Shown here piece by piece: positions 32,697 to 43,668 of a DNA stretch of 64,000 nt (the stretch's first letter is position 1; the number at the start of each line of letters is the position of its first letter). Under the pieces are notes generated by a model. That model was not told where the DNA came from and did not search any database. It was given only the letters and a program-made list of their open reading frames with translations. The stretch is taken from NCBI RefSeq assembly GCF_000005505.3, contig NC_016133.3:4278001-4342000 (forward strand), read 5' to 3'. The stretch is from Brachypodium distachyon. Taxonomy: Eukaryota > Streptophyta > Magnoliopsida > Poales > Poaceae. Position numbers and translations under genes: made by a program.

Positions 32697-35600
32697 GTAA
32701 CAACAGTGCGGAAAAAAAGGGAAGATGACAATGGACCACTATGATGAATCACCGAAAATGATAGAAGAAAAATGACAGTAATGAACTGTTTTTATTTCTT
32801 TTTGGTGGGCAAATCGCCCAAATTCGAGTGATATGGTACTAACTGTTACAAAGGGTGATCAGCAGCAACCTGCTACAGCAATGATCTAGCAATCCCTAGC
32901 TGTCATGTGTACATCTTATACAGTCCATATCATTGACTGAATGAACAGAAGAAAAAGTAGTAAGTATTGGTTCTAATGAATGTATATCCAAGCCAAATCT
33001 CCTTTTGTTGCACAAGATCGCATATGGTGCATAAAATCCCCAAAACAGAATTCTCATACATCAATTTGATGGGTCCGGTTGTTGAACGCAGTCCATAAAA
33101 GAAAGTACCCATTTTAAGACCACATCGTACCTACCCCAGATGGCATAAAAAGGAGCTCAAATATGGAGTGCTGATCAATATATACACACTTGAAATCTTC
33201 GCTGGCCCACTCTTTGTACATATCTTGTTACATTTCCTTAACGAAAAGGCAGTGCACCTGCTGGGTTTTCCCAGAAAACAATATCTTCACTGGCCCTGGC
33301 CAGGCATATTTTCAGACAACCAAAACATAAACAACATATTCTAAACAAATGGGGACAATTTAATCCTCCATATGTGGCTCCATTCATTTCATTCTCCGAA
33401 ATCTGGAAAAAGAAATACACTGACGTTTACCGCCGTCGAAAAGAGAATAACAAAGAAGTCCAAAAGGTGAAACAAGTGAAGCCAGATACGTAACAATATG
33501 ACAGTTTGGAATATGTTATCGAAATAAGGAATGGAATACAATGACCTAGATGAAAGTACATGGTACCTTTTCACTTGAGCAATTACCAATGCCACAAGAA
33601 TGCCGCAGTGGTGCATCCCTGCTGACCAGGTCTTGACTCCAGTCAAGAGCAGAATTCGGGCATCTCATCCTGGTCGCTTTAAGCTCAAATAAATTCCACA
33701 GGGGGCCTCCCCCGTTCGACTCATTTTTTTAAACAACAATGTCGCAGACAAAATATATAGGGGTCAGCATAGAGGTTATATAATTCATTTTCCAAGTGCA
33801 ACCAGAAAACAATATAGTAGATAATTATTCTCTTTGTATAAAAAGGTGCAATATTTTTTTATGTCACATCCTTGTGTAATTTTTTTCAAATTATACAAAG
33901 AACATTCTTTGCATTTTTCTTGGTCTACAGAACTTTCATGGATAGGAGGCTACAAATTAAAGGCAAAAGCATATCTATTGTGCTATCATATGCAGACTGA
34001 GAATAAATTTATGACTATGTCATGACACCATACCTAAGTCTAATAAAGACTGCAATATGGACAAGAATACACATAATAAGTCCAATCAGCTTGGATGACA
34101 TATGACACTATGCACCTAAGTCACATATAAACAGCAATTTGGCCAAGGATAAACAAAATATTTGTCCAATCAGCTAGTGAGCCAATCGGGCAAAGAAGAA
34201 CAGATCTTACAGGGGGAAAGGGAGGAAAGGGATACATAACAGCAATCCGCATTAGGCGGCTTCGCAGGTGCACGAGGAATGTACCAAAATAAAACTAAAA
34301 AGGAAAATTAGTGGCTAGTATAAACAGTACATATGCTAGAAGGAATCAAGGAACAAGGGAAGGGAAGGCCAGGAAATATTATTAGTTAGTGAACGGTAAT
34401 GTGCAGTTCAAGATATTATTTTGCACCAGTAGGCATAGAGAGCCCATTCTCTGAAATAGTAATTGACTGAAGAAGAATAGTCACAAGTGATGCAAAGAAG
34501 ATGTGATTCAGATGATAAAAAGATAGCAGCATATGCATCTGTAATTTTTGGAAAGCAATAGATTCAAAATAATAAAGATGAGCATACATATTCATTTTCA
34601 TCTGCTTCATAAATTGTTTGTCCAGGAGCAGCACTCGGCTAGCCTCTATTGGTACTCGCTATTCAAACAACTCCCCCCCCCCCCCCCCCCCCCCCCCGCC
34701 CCTCCCCACTCTGCTCCATCTGTCTTGATTCGTTCAGTACAATGCTCCTAGTGTGACTATTAAATCAATATAATCATAGAGGGATAAACCATTGTTGTGA
34801 TGAATAGGATACCTTATGATATGCATCTTATTAATTTTGCTTATTTGTTAACACCCATAAAGTAGTTCTCTGTCATAGCTATTGTTGATGAATGTATGCC
34901 CAACTTGTTTTTCTAATTTGCAGGGCCTATGCTGAACTTGTTCTAGATTATAACTTCAAATGCTGACAACCGAGTACATCCCCATGAGATTCCTGCCGGT
35001 ATGGATGTGTGGCTCCGACTCTTATCATGTAGCCTCATCTAAGATTACACCCAAAAACATAAACATTTGTAATATACAAATAGGCTGCAAATTGAAAACT
35101 CATCACAATTTGGAGCAAAGAGAACACTTCGTGGCCAATAAGATATGTTCATTTCATAAACTAATTACACTGTCAAGCAATCCCTGTCAACTACCCTTTT
35201 TATTAATGTTGCCCACATTATTAATATTTCGACTGAAGCAGTCATTCTACAGAAGAAAACCTCAAATCTAGTGATCATAGCCAAGTTTAGCATTGAGCGT
35301 ATGGACGCTGATGTTCATACATACGCTCTCAAATGTAGTGTCGACTCTTTCTGAATGTTGTGGTCGGCGGATGCCCGTCCATCTTCCAGCTGCTTCCCAG
35401 CAAATATTAGCCTTTCCTGGTCTAGCGGGATGCCCTTTGTCCAGTGTCATCCATAAATCTACCAAAGTAAGCCATCAGCTTTCTTTGATATGTACGGAGT
35501 ATGTAAAGACAAATAAGCCAACACTGTTTATTGCTGCAATCAATTTTTTTTAAGGTTGATGACCCAATGAATGGGAACCCATGGCACACCTCTTGAGGCC

Positions 35601-36422
35601 GTCGGGAGCCCCGTGCGTGCGGCCGCGCCTCCTGCGCCGGCCGCCCCGTGCGGCCCCCGCTCCTGTGCCCGCCGCGCCGCCTGGCCTGCCCCCCTGCGGC
35701 CCCCTCTCGTGCGCCCCTCGCGCCCTCGCCTACCCTCTTAAGCCCGCCGCGAGCCCCGTGCGTGCGGCCCCGCCGCCTGCACCCGCCGCCCCGTGCAGGC
35801 CCCGTTTCTGCGGCCGCCGCGCCGCCTGGCCTGCCCGCTTGCGGCCGCCTCTCCTGCGCCCGCCGCCCCGTGCGGCCGCGCCGCGCCGCCTCGCCCCGCC
35901 TTGAAGAGCAAGGGATACTTGTGGGCGTATGGGACTGCTACAGTATGTTCCAATCGCCGGCCAGAGGTAGGAGGAGAAGCGGCAACGGGTGGAGGAGGGG
36001 AGCGAGGAAGAAGAGACGCGTGCTCGGTCGGTCTTCGGACATGTCCCATACTAGATCATGATGGCCGCGCCCGTCAGTTTGGACAATTGAATGATAGAAA
36101 TTGATACAAACATATAGACACATGGAACGAGAACGTTAAAACTACATGAAAATGCATATTTTTCATATCGTCTCAGAGGTTATCATAATTCTTTATCGGG
36201 TATAGGCAAGTGAGAATTGCTTCGTACTAAGCCCTTCAAAGTGCGCCTGCCAAAGAAAGAACAGTTTGCCATTAGTTCTATAAATCATAACTGAATATTA
36301 GAAGTGAATATGAAGTGCAACACATGTTCAGACCTGAGCAAAAATGGCATACCAGAAATATGCAGAAAATGACAGTCAACATGAAAAGTTAGTTTTTCTA
36401 AAGCTATGAATCTTTTTAGAAC
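32697..36422. other. Intergenic with simple and GC-rich repeats
   Basis: No gene recognised. A run of 25 C lies at 34673-34697 and a GC-rich tandem repeat at 35606-35890 (listed separately). The remaining sequence is AT-rich with only short ORFs. Confidence 0.5.
35606..35890 (+). repeat. GC-rich tandem repeat, 145-bp period
   Basis: Two adjacent units starting GAGCCCCGTGCGTGCGGCC at 35606 and 35751, both containing CGCGCCGCCTGGCCTGCCC. The apparent Pro/Arg/Ala-rich ORFs in several frames are a consequence of composition. It is CpG-dense inside AT-rich DNA. Confidence 0.75.
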
Positions 36423-36539
36423 TACTCCCTCTGATCCTAAATTGTTGTCGAAATATTACATGTATCTAGACGCTTTTTAAGAATAAATACATCCATATTT
36501 GGGCAAATTTGAGTCAAAAATTCAGGATCAGAGGGAGTA
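36423..36539. mobile_element. Stowaway MITE
   Basis: TA-flanked, with ends CTCCCTCTGATCCTAAATTG and AGGATCAGAGGGAG and the internal ATCTAGACGCTTTTTAAGAA block. Confidence 0.9.
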
Positions 36540-39500
36540 TTCTTTATAGTAGAGGGGCCGGTGTGCACTCTCTTTCCCTGGCTGAGAAACAGTTGTAGGC
36601 TCAGTACTACGGAAGCATAATAAGCTAAAGACATCTCTTAGTCAAGCAAAAATCACAAAATGCAACCTGCATTTTGGCCGATCTGGTTTTAGAATCTATA
36701 CGCTGTAGGAAAAAAAAATGTTGGCTCTCAGTTCTGAAAGAGCGAAAATCCAACCCAAAATCATCGATCTGTAGCACATTGCCCAGGCCATAACTTAGTA
36801 AAAACTTGGCAATACATCCTATGGTAGTGTGGAAGATAATAATTGTCATACAAGACAAAAATTGACTGCATTAGTGCTGCGTGTGATGATATGAAATTGA
36901 TACCAAACTGTTTTGTAAAAACAAATGAAGGAGCACCATAATTAGTTGGCAAAAAAAAATGCAAAAATGCAGAAATAACAAATGACTTGCAGGCATACAG
37001 TAGTAAAAAGATCCTGACCATGCTATAAAGAAAAAACTGATTGTATGTTCTGCATACTGCCTGCCAGAACTGAGACATTTTTAATCCTTGATATTTACTT
37101 GTTACATTGAGCTTAATCTCATCAAGTCAAGCACAAGAAATTCTAACCTTATCAAGTCAAGCACGAGTAAAAAAACATGATCTCTCATTAAAACTGCAGC
37201 AAGATCCAAACTTAAGAGATTCATAGAAAGTAATCTAGAAGAATCTTTTTTCATGTGTTTATAGGAGGTAACTGCACTGGGTGCCAGGATGAGTTTTAGA
37301 TTTTTATCTTGCAAGTGGATCTCAAAGAAATCTATCCATGCCACGATTTTAATCTAGAAAACGAATCAGCCTACCACTGATTTTGAAAGGACATTGGTGT
37401 GGGTGGAGAATAGCGGAGGGAGCGTTTACCTGGAGCGCCTGCACTTGTAGTCAACTTTATCGGCTCAGCACCTGATGGAGGAGTTGTGGGCGTTCCAGAG
37501 GTGATGGTGGCACACGCAGCTACAAGAGAGAACGCCCCAGAGAGGACATGTAGCACCTCCGCCTGCAATAAGTGGCTAGGCCAACAGAAATCAGGTGACG
37601 GTCCATGGCAGCTCCCCATGTGCCCCCGTCCAACATCAATGTGTTTTGAGGTTGCGGGCTACAACAGTGGTGTTGCCATGTTGCAAGGGTGCCTTACACA
37701 GCAGAGATCCATCATATGATATTCAATTTGAACAGATGGAGACATCCAATTCCTGCATAATAAAACGTTCATGAGATAAAAGATGAGATTGATTCTTCCT
37801 CACAAAGTTAACCGTTCATTAGGTTCCACTAAGTTAACCGTTCATTAGGTTAGGGCTTTATATGATCCACCTGTAATCTTCTGACAAGGCTCTCTCAGTG
37901 CATATCATGGTTCTGATCCTTAAGACAACATTATAGCCATTCATAGACTCGTCTTCAAAACTCGGAGCCTATGCATCACCCTGTATTAAAATTCAAAAAA
38001 AAATTGCTATTCACTATAGCCAGAAATAAAAATCAATCGTCGAACAAGAGAACACAATATTTGAGACTCTGGTGGCATGATAAAAAAAATTAACTTTCCA
38101 GGCTATGAAGACAAAGTTGTCACACTAATATGTGTAAGTGGCATTAGTAACAGGAAATGAATAATCCTAAGCAATAATGCGAGGGAAAGAAAGGACATAA
38201 GCACAATATTGAGATTTATATGAGGTTATGCAAGACAACTTAGGATAACTCAACCTAAGAAGGGCAAAAGAATATATCCAGGTCAGCCATTACTCAGAAC
38301 ATATATGACCTATAATTTGGCTAGGTTCGCACTGGCCATTGTAAGAGCTGATTCTCATGTCATATCATCATCTTATATTATACAGGAGTGTGATCATCTA
38401 AAATTAAATAGGAGTAGGCTATAGAAGAACACACTTCTATTACCTGTCCTACTCAGCATGAAAAAACAAGAATCAACTAATCGTCTTCTATCAAGTACCA
38501 ATTGAAAGTTTCTCTTGACAGAAAATACATGACAATTAAAAATATGCCTTAGCTTCGTATGCTGTCCATCTTCACATAATATATATCTAGGAGCCACCAC
38601 AATAATAACAAGAGAAAGACATATTCCGCACCAAAAGGAGAGATATTCTAACCAAGTACCTGATATCTCCTCATGGAAGTTCTGTTAGCAGGATTTGGAG
38701 AGTCTGAATCACCATTTTACTCTCTTCAGCAAATAACTTTGTTCATTGAGCGAGAGTGAAAAGGTAATGAAGACACTTCTTGTCCAATGAAAAGCTGATG
38801 GAAAATCAATCTGATCAATTAAGTATTTGTGAATGTGGATGCTATCGAATTTTAAAAATTTGGGATTAAAACTGATTTATTTATGACAGTGTGTCAGCAA
38901 GTTGTAGCTTTTCTTGTTCCCAGCGAAAGGAAATGTTGTTTAAAGTGCATGTTCAGAGTTCCCTTCAAGTTTATAGAACTAAGCAATGCCAAACTCTTCC
39001 ATCATACCACCAATCAAGAACACGATTTTTCATCAGGTTATATGTTCCAAAATTAATAATATCACATCGCATGCAGCATTGCCAGTTGAAGATCATACAA
39101 ACCCTATGGCTCGAAACGAACCCGTCGGAACAGAGCAGGAGGGGAGGGAGATTACCAGCAGGAGGGGAGGAAGATCATACAAACCCTATGGCTCGCAAGC
39201 ACGATGGAGAGGAAGAGGCGTCGACCAGAAACCCTACGAGAAATCCCCCTCGTCCTCGTGCCCCCGGCACCGGCGACCTCCTCCACCGCGCTGCGTCCCA
39301 GCCTGGGACATGCCGATGTTCGCAACCACCGACGAGATGTGCGCCGCCTACTCCGATTTTTCTACGGGAACAGCTGCTCTTTAGGACGAAGCCCACAAAC
39401 CAACGGCCAGATTTCGCCCAGATCACAGATCCGACGGCTGACAGTGCAGATGGCGTGAGAGGGATGGAGAGGTGCCCAGTTTTACGTGGTCCGACATGTG

Positions 39501-40553
39501 GACCCTAACGATCAGAAACATGCTTATCCGCTAGCGATCGAGGAGTTAACTAAATCCGGTGATTTTTAGTCACCAAAATAAAAAAATCTTAAATCCTAGC
39601 CTCTAACTAGCTGAGTGCCTGTGCGTTGCAACGGACACACAAATATTCCAACGATTCACGCTACTGTCAATTGCGAAATATATGTTACACATGTCCATCG
39701 AGCGGCAACGTTTTTTATTTTCAAAATGTAGTTGACAAACCATTCCATTTTGTCATCATGTAGAAACATGTAGTGCAAACATCACCACTAAATTGTACAG
39801 CAAACTATCTAGATTTTGTTTGAAGCGTGTTCTGATACAACAATGAACATCCATAAACACAATGACAGTGTATAGCTTCACTCGTGGGCCCCGAGTAACT
39901 CACTATGCACCATGCTCCTCTGGCCACCACAAATGATTCCATTTAACTAAAATCAAATCTTGCATAAAGATGATTTTTTTTGTGCGCAATTTTTTTTAAA
40001 GATTATTGTTTTAGGGAAATCTACACAAAGATTTGTCTCGCCAGGTTCACGTTGCTGCCCACGCAGCGCAACTTTGCAAAACACGATACATGTAGACATC
40101 AATAAATGAAATACATTAGACCGGTCTATTTAGATAACTAAAACTCACAGACTCACTAATTGAGTCTGGAAGAACAAATTTTCAAAATTGTGTGAACTGA
40201 AAAGCTTGAGAAACCAACAAAGAAATTAATTTTCTCTTTAGGAAAAATGCCAAGATTGGATCCTTCACCCGAATGGGTATTTAATCTTCAAAACACATAC
40301 AGTTTTTCTCCCTGTCCTTAAGGTACAAAAGATACTACACAAAGATGCAGATTTTTGTAATCAAATGTGAACCAATGCTGCAAATTACTATATTCGGGTA
40401 AAGAGAAGAATTTGGAGCAAAACCAAGTTAGGAATTATCTCCCGAAAGGCTTTAATTTTGATAGGAATTCCAAAAAGTTTTATGACCTAAAGATTCCATA
40501 TCAGGCAGGTGTCAATCGTGCAAAATAATTAATCACCAGCCTGAACTGCATAC
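36540..40553. other. Intergenic, unresolved
   Basis: No intact gene. A 26-bp-period direct repeat (AAGTTAACCGTTCATTAGGT twice) lies at 37805-37851. At about 37430-37570 the minus strand has an exon-like open segment (VAACATITSGTPTTPPSGAE) bounded by AG and GT, family unknown. At 39090-39194 AGATCATACAAACCCTATGG occurs twice, 81 bp apart, within a GC-richer stretch (39060-39480) that looks like a gene 5' end on one strand. None of these could be joined into a gene. Confidence 0.4.
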
Positions 40554-40937
40554 TTTGATAGCACCAACATTTTTCATCAACCACAATAGCTTCAGAGCAA
40601 TGAAATAGGTACTGATTGGTAATCCACATGTCTCCACAAAGTGTGTTCTACCACCCACCATCTTATCTTCCAATCTCCTAAAGAGGCAAAGCATCAAGCC
40701 TGATAAAAAGCAATACATAATACTACTACGTTAACAGAAAATGGAAGATGGAAAAAATAAGACCTGCAAATGGAGCTTGTACAGCAGAAGGCCTGTGGAT
40801 TTTCTTCACATATGTACATGACCGTGGTCTCCCTCTGATTTGTGATCCCTATGGCCCTCCAGCCAACAGATACATTTAATCCATCATGTGGCATTTTCAA
40901 GTGCATTTACCATATGCACCCTCACGCTCTCCAAGTA
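40554..40937 (-). pseudogene. Glycerol kinase fragment, introns retained
   Basis: The minus strand shows two exon-like pieces of an FGGY glycerol kinase. Piece one (40937-40764) reads LESVRVHMVNALENAT, then after a small deletion DGLNVSVGWRAIGITNQRET and TTVM, and then decays through deletions up to AGCTCCATTTGCAG-GT. Piece two (40677-40554) reads RLEDKMVGGRTHFVETCGLP, then ISTYFIALKLLWLMKNV, with a canonical acceptor (CTCTTTAG) and donor (AAA-GTATGC). The 5' exon with the DQGTTSTR motif and all exons downstream were not found. Frame breaks make it a pseudogene, and the retained intron argues for DNA-level duplication or capture and against retroposition. Confidence 0.8.
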
Positions 40938-42367
40938 ACAAAAGTCAGAAATTATATCTAAACTATATATTTAAGGAACAACAAAATATAAGCGTACAAA
41001 TTCTACAGTTTAAAGAAGATGGACTACAGACTAATCTAACTCCAGTTCTACGAAACTGGAGAGCAAGTATACCGTCACTGGGTAATCGATAAAAAAAAAT
41101 CTGAATTGCTGCACCCAGAAAATTAAAAAATTAAAAATAGTTAAACACATTGAACCTCTAGAGTCATCATGCATCATCGCTCTCTGGCTGTCCTATTTGG
41201 GTGTTAACAAGACATTTGGAGCATCATAAAATACATCATGTAAAGCAAAGCATATAAATAGGTTGTACTTGCAGGCAAGAAGAAGGCATATGAGCAACAG
41301 TTTTACCTTTAGGAAAGGTATTGTTAAAGCAGTCTTGCGAGATCTGACTCTCAGAGTGATTTCCTGAGAAACAAGAAGAGATTAAAGATGAAGCTTGATC
41401 GACAATACCAAATTCCCACCTCTTCATGGTTTAGCTTCCAGAGCCATTGATGTATCAGTCTACAACAGCAGAAAGTGAAGTACGCATGCATGATCCCGTA
41501 AAAGTTGCCAATGCAAACTCATAAAATTAAGCAGCAATACCTGAAGTTCATTCATATAATTAATGCCACGCACATCAGTCCAGTTTACCTCACAAATGAT
41601 TAACCGTATAAGGTCCGATGCAGCTCCTTGTTCAGCACGTGAGAATTCTATTCAGATTCTTCGTCCCCCAAACCACAAGGTCTCACCTGACTGGTTGGGA
41701 TTTGATGATGTTTTAATCTGATTTTATGTTTGAAGCCCCAGGAATTTCTCCCGCTCTCATGGCCTCCCAATTTCCCATCCTCATTGCCTTTAGAGCCACC
41801 CCGCAAGTCGTTCCAGAGTAGAGGCGGCGGTTGGAGGGGGCAGCGGCGCCCGCGTTCCTCCATCTGCGGGTGAGTCCGTCACTAGCTGTGCTGGAAGAGA
41901 GGCGACGATCGGAGGGAGCAGTGGCGGCGCCCCTCCATCTACGGGCAAGGCGGCGATGCGCAAAGAGGGGCAGCGGTGGTGGCGGCGTCCCTCGATCTGC
42001 GAGCGGGGCATGCGGTGGGTGGGTGACCGGCGGCAGACGAATGAAGAGACGGGCGCGCGTGCGGCCGGCGGTTGGTGGGCGGCGTGCGGATCGCAGCGAC
42101 CAACGGTGGTTGGAGGAAGAGAGAGCCAGAGGACGTGCGTGCGGTGATGCGGGTTGTTTCGACAGATTTTTTTTTTCCGTTCGCTCCGGAGTTCTCCGGG
42201 TTAATCTGAGGCGTTGGGTGGACCAGATCCGACGGCTCATAACCAGTGGAAGATGAGCACTGGATAAACTGTATGTTTATAGTAGCAAAAATGTTGTGGT
42301 TTTCCGTAATTTAGTCACGGCGGCCATCAGCCCAGGAATTTACCGGGCCTCTGGCTTGGCCGACTCT
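40938..42367. other. Intergenic and upstream region of the YTH gene
   Basis: About 40938-41640 is AT-rich and has no assigned gene. About 41640-42260 is GC-rich with Arg/Pro-rich open frames on both strands. It contains no known domain and may be a divergently transcribed non-coding RNA or a promoter CpG island. Confidence 0.4.
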
Positions 42368-42667
42368 ACCGGGCCCGGTGAACGGGGTTCTTCTTCTCGC
42401 CGTTTGGCTCTGTCGTCTTCCTTCCCCTTCCTTATCTGGAATTCTGGTTCTGGGCTCCACTCTTCCCCCAAATCCCTCCCTCGCAATCAATCTCCCGCGC
42501 CTAATCACCGGCGACATCAACGCCGCCGCCCGCCGCCGACATACGCAGCGAGGCGGCACGGCGGTCTCACCTCGTCCGCATCCGACACGGTGCTCTCCTC
42601 CTCCTCCACACTGGCACTGGAGACTGGACTGGTGTCGAGTGGAGATCGGCCCTTACCTATCTCGCCG
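42368..42667 (+). other. Probable 5' UTR exon of the YTH gene
   Basis: GC-rich, CT-rich leader sequence ending in a strong donor (CTCGCCG-GTAAGT) at 42668. The next exon begins with the ATG immediately after a GCAG acceptor at 43668. The 5' boundary is a guess. Confidence 0.5.
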
Positions 42668-43485
42668 GTAAGTAAAAACCGTAGCTCTTGCCTTGCCGCC
42701 TCCATGGATGGATCGTTCCTCGGCAACGGTCCCCCTTTTTCCCCCTCTCGATTTCTCTTTCCGGGCAGTTCCATCCAATGCACCCCACTTTGGATTTGTC
42801 TCCTGCGTGGCGTGTCTTGGGGCATGGTGCGCTACTGATAATCCAATCCATCGTAGGGGTTTGGTGCCCGTGCCGCGGGGTCCGAGACGAATTCGAGGGT
42901 CCAGTGCCCACCATGCGTATTGGTCGAGCAGGTGAGATAACGGCTTTGTCGCACTAGAGTCTAGAGACGCCGTGGGAGAATGCGTGACTTGATTGCTGCA
43001 AAATGAATCTCATGTAGACTTGTAAAAGGCCAATTTTGTGGGTAGGTGGGTGGAATCTTGTGCATGAATGTTGAATCCATTGGTTGAGACTTGAGAGTCT
43101 GAAACGTGGTCTTTTATTTAATCTTTATTGATAGAATTTTTGTTGGGTGTCAGAGTTCGGTCATTTAAAACATTTTTTCCAGGGGATAATTGATGTCCCT
43201 TTTAGGAATATGGAATCTCAGATGTACCTGGTGACTGACGTAGAATATATACTCGGCACCTGGTTCAACAACATGTGACGATAGAAACAGCCATTGCAGA
43301 TCCTCTGCAGTTGCTTTGCTACTGTACTTATGCTGTAGCTTTTAGAATCTGCAATCCAGTTCCGATCGAAAGGTTCTCCTTTGCCCAGTGTGAAATCATG
43401 CACATTCACGATTGGCAGCATTTTTTATTTTTATTTTTATGGAATAGATAGAAGGGGTGACATCCTGAATACTTTGACAGTTGAC

Positions 43486-43602
43486 TACTCCCTCCGATCC
43501 ATATTAGTTGTTGAAATATTACATGTATCTAGACGCTTTTTAGGCATAGATACATCCATATTTGGGCAAATTTGAGACAATTAATATGGATCGGAGGGAG
43601 TA
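43486..43602. mobile_element. Stowaway MITE in the YTH leader intron
   Basis: TA-flanked with near-perfect ends CTCCCTCCGATCCATATTA and TAATATGGATCGGAGGGAG. It is one of the best-preserved copies, with GTATCTAGACGCTTTTTAGG internally. Confidence 0.92.
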
Positions 43603-43668
43603 ATAAACTAGCATGATCTGGACTTAATGTTGTCATGATTTCTTGCATTTACTTACTTTTATTCGCAG

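Noticed and set aside
35581..36104. Several overlapping Pro/Arg/Ala-rich frames
   Set aside because: All derive from the 145-bp GC-rich tandem repeat; multiple frames are open at once, which is not expected of a real gene.
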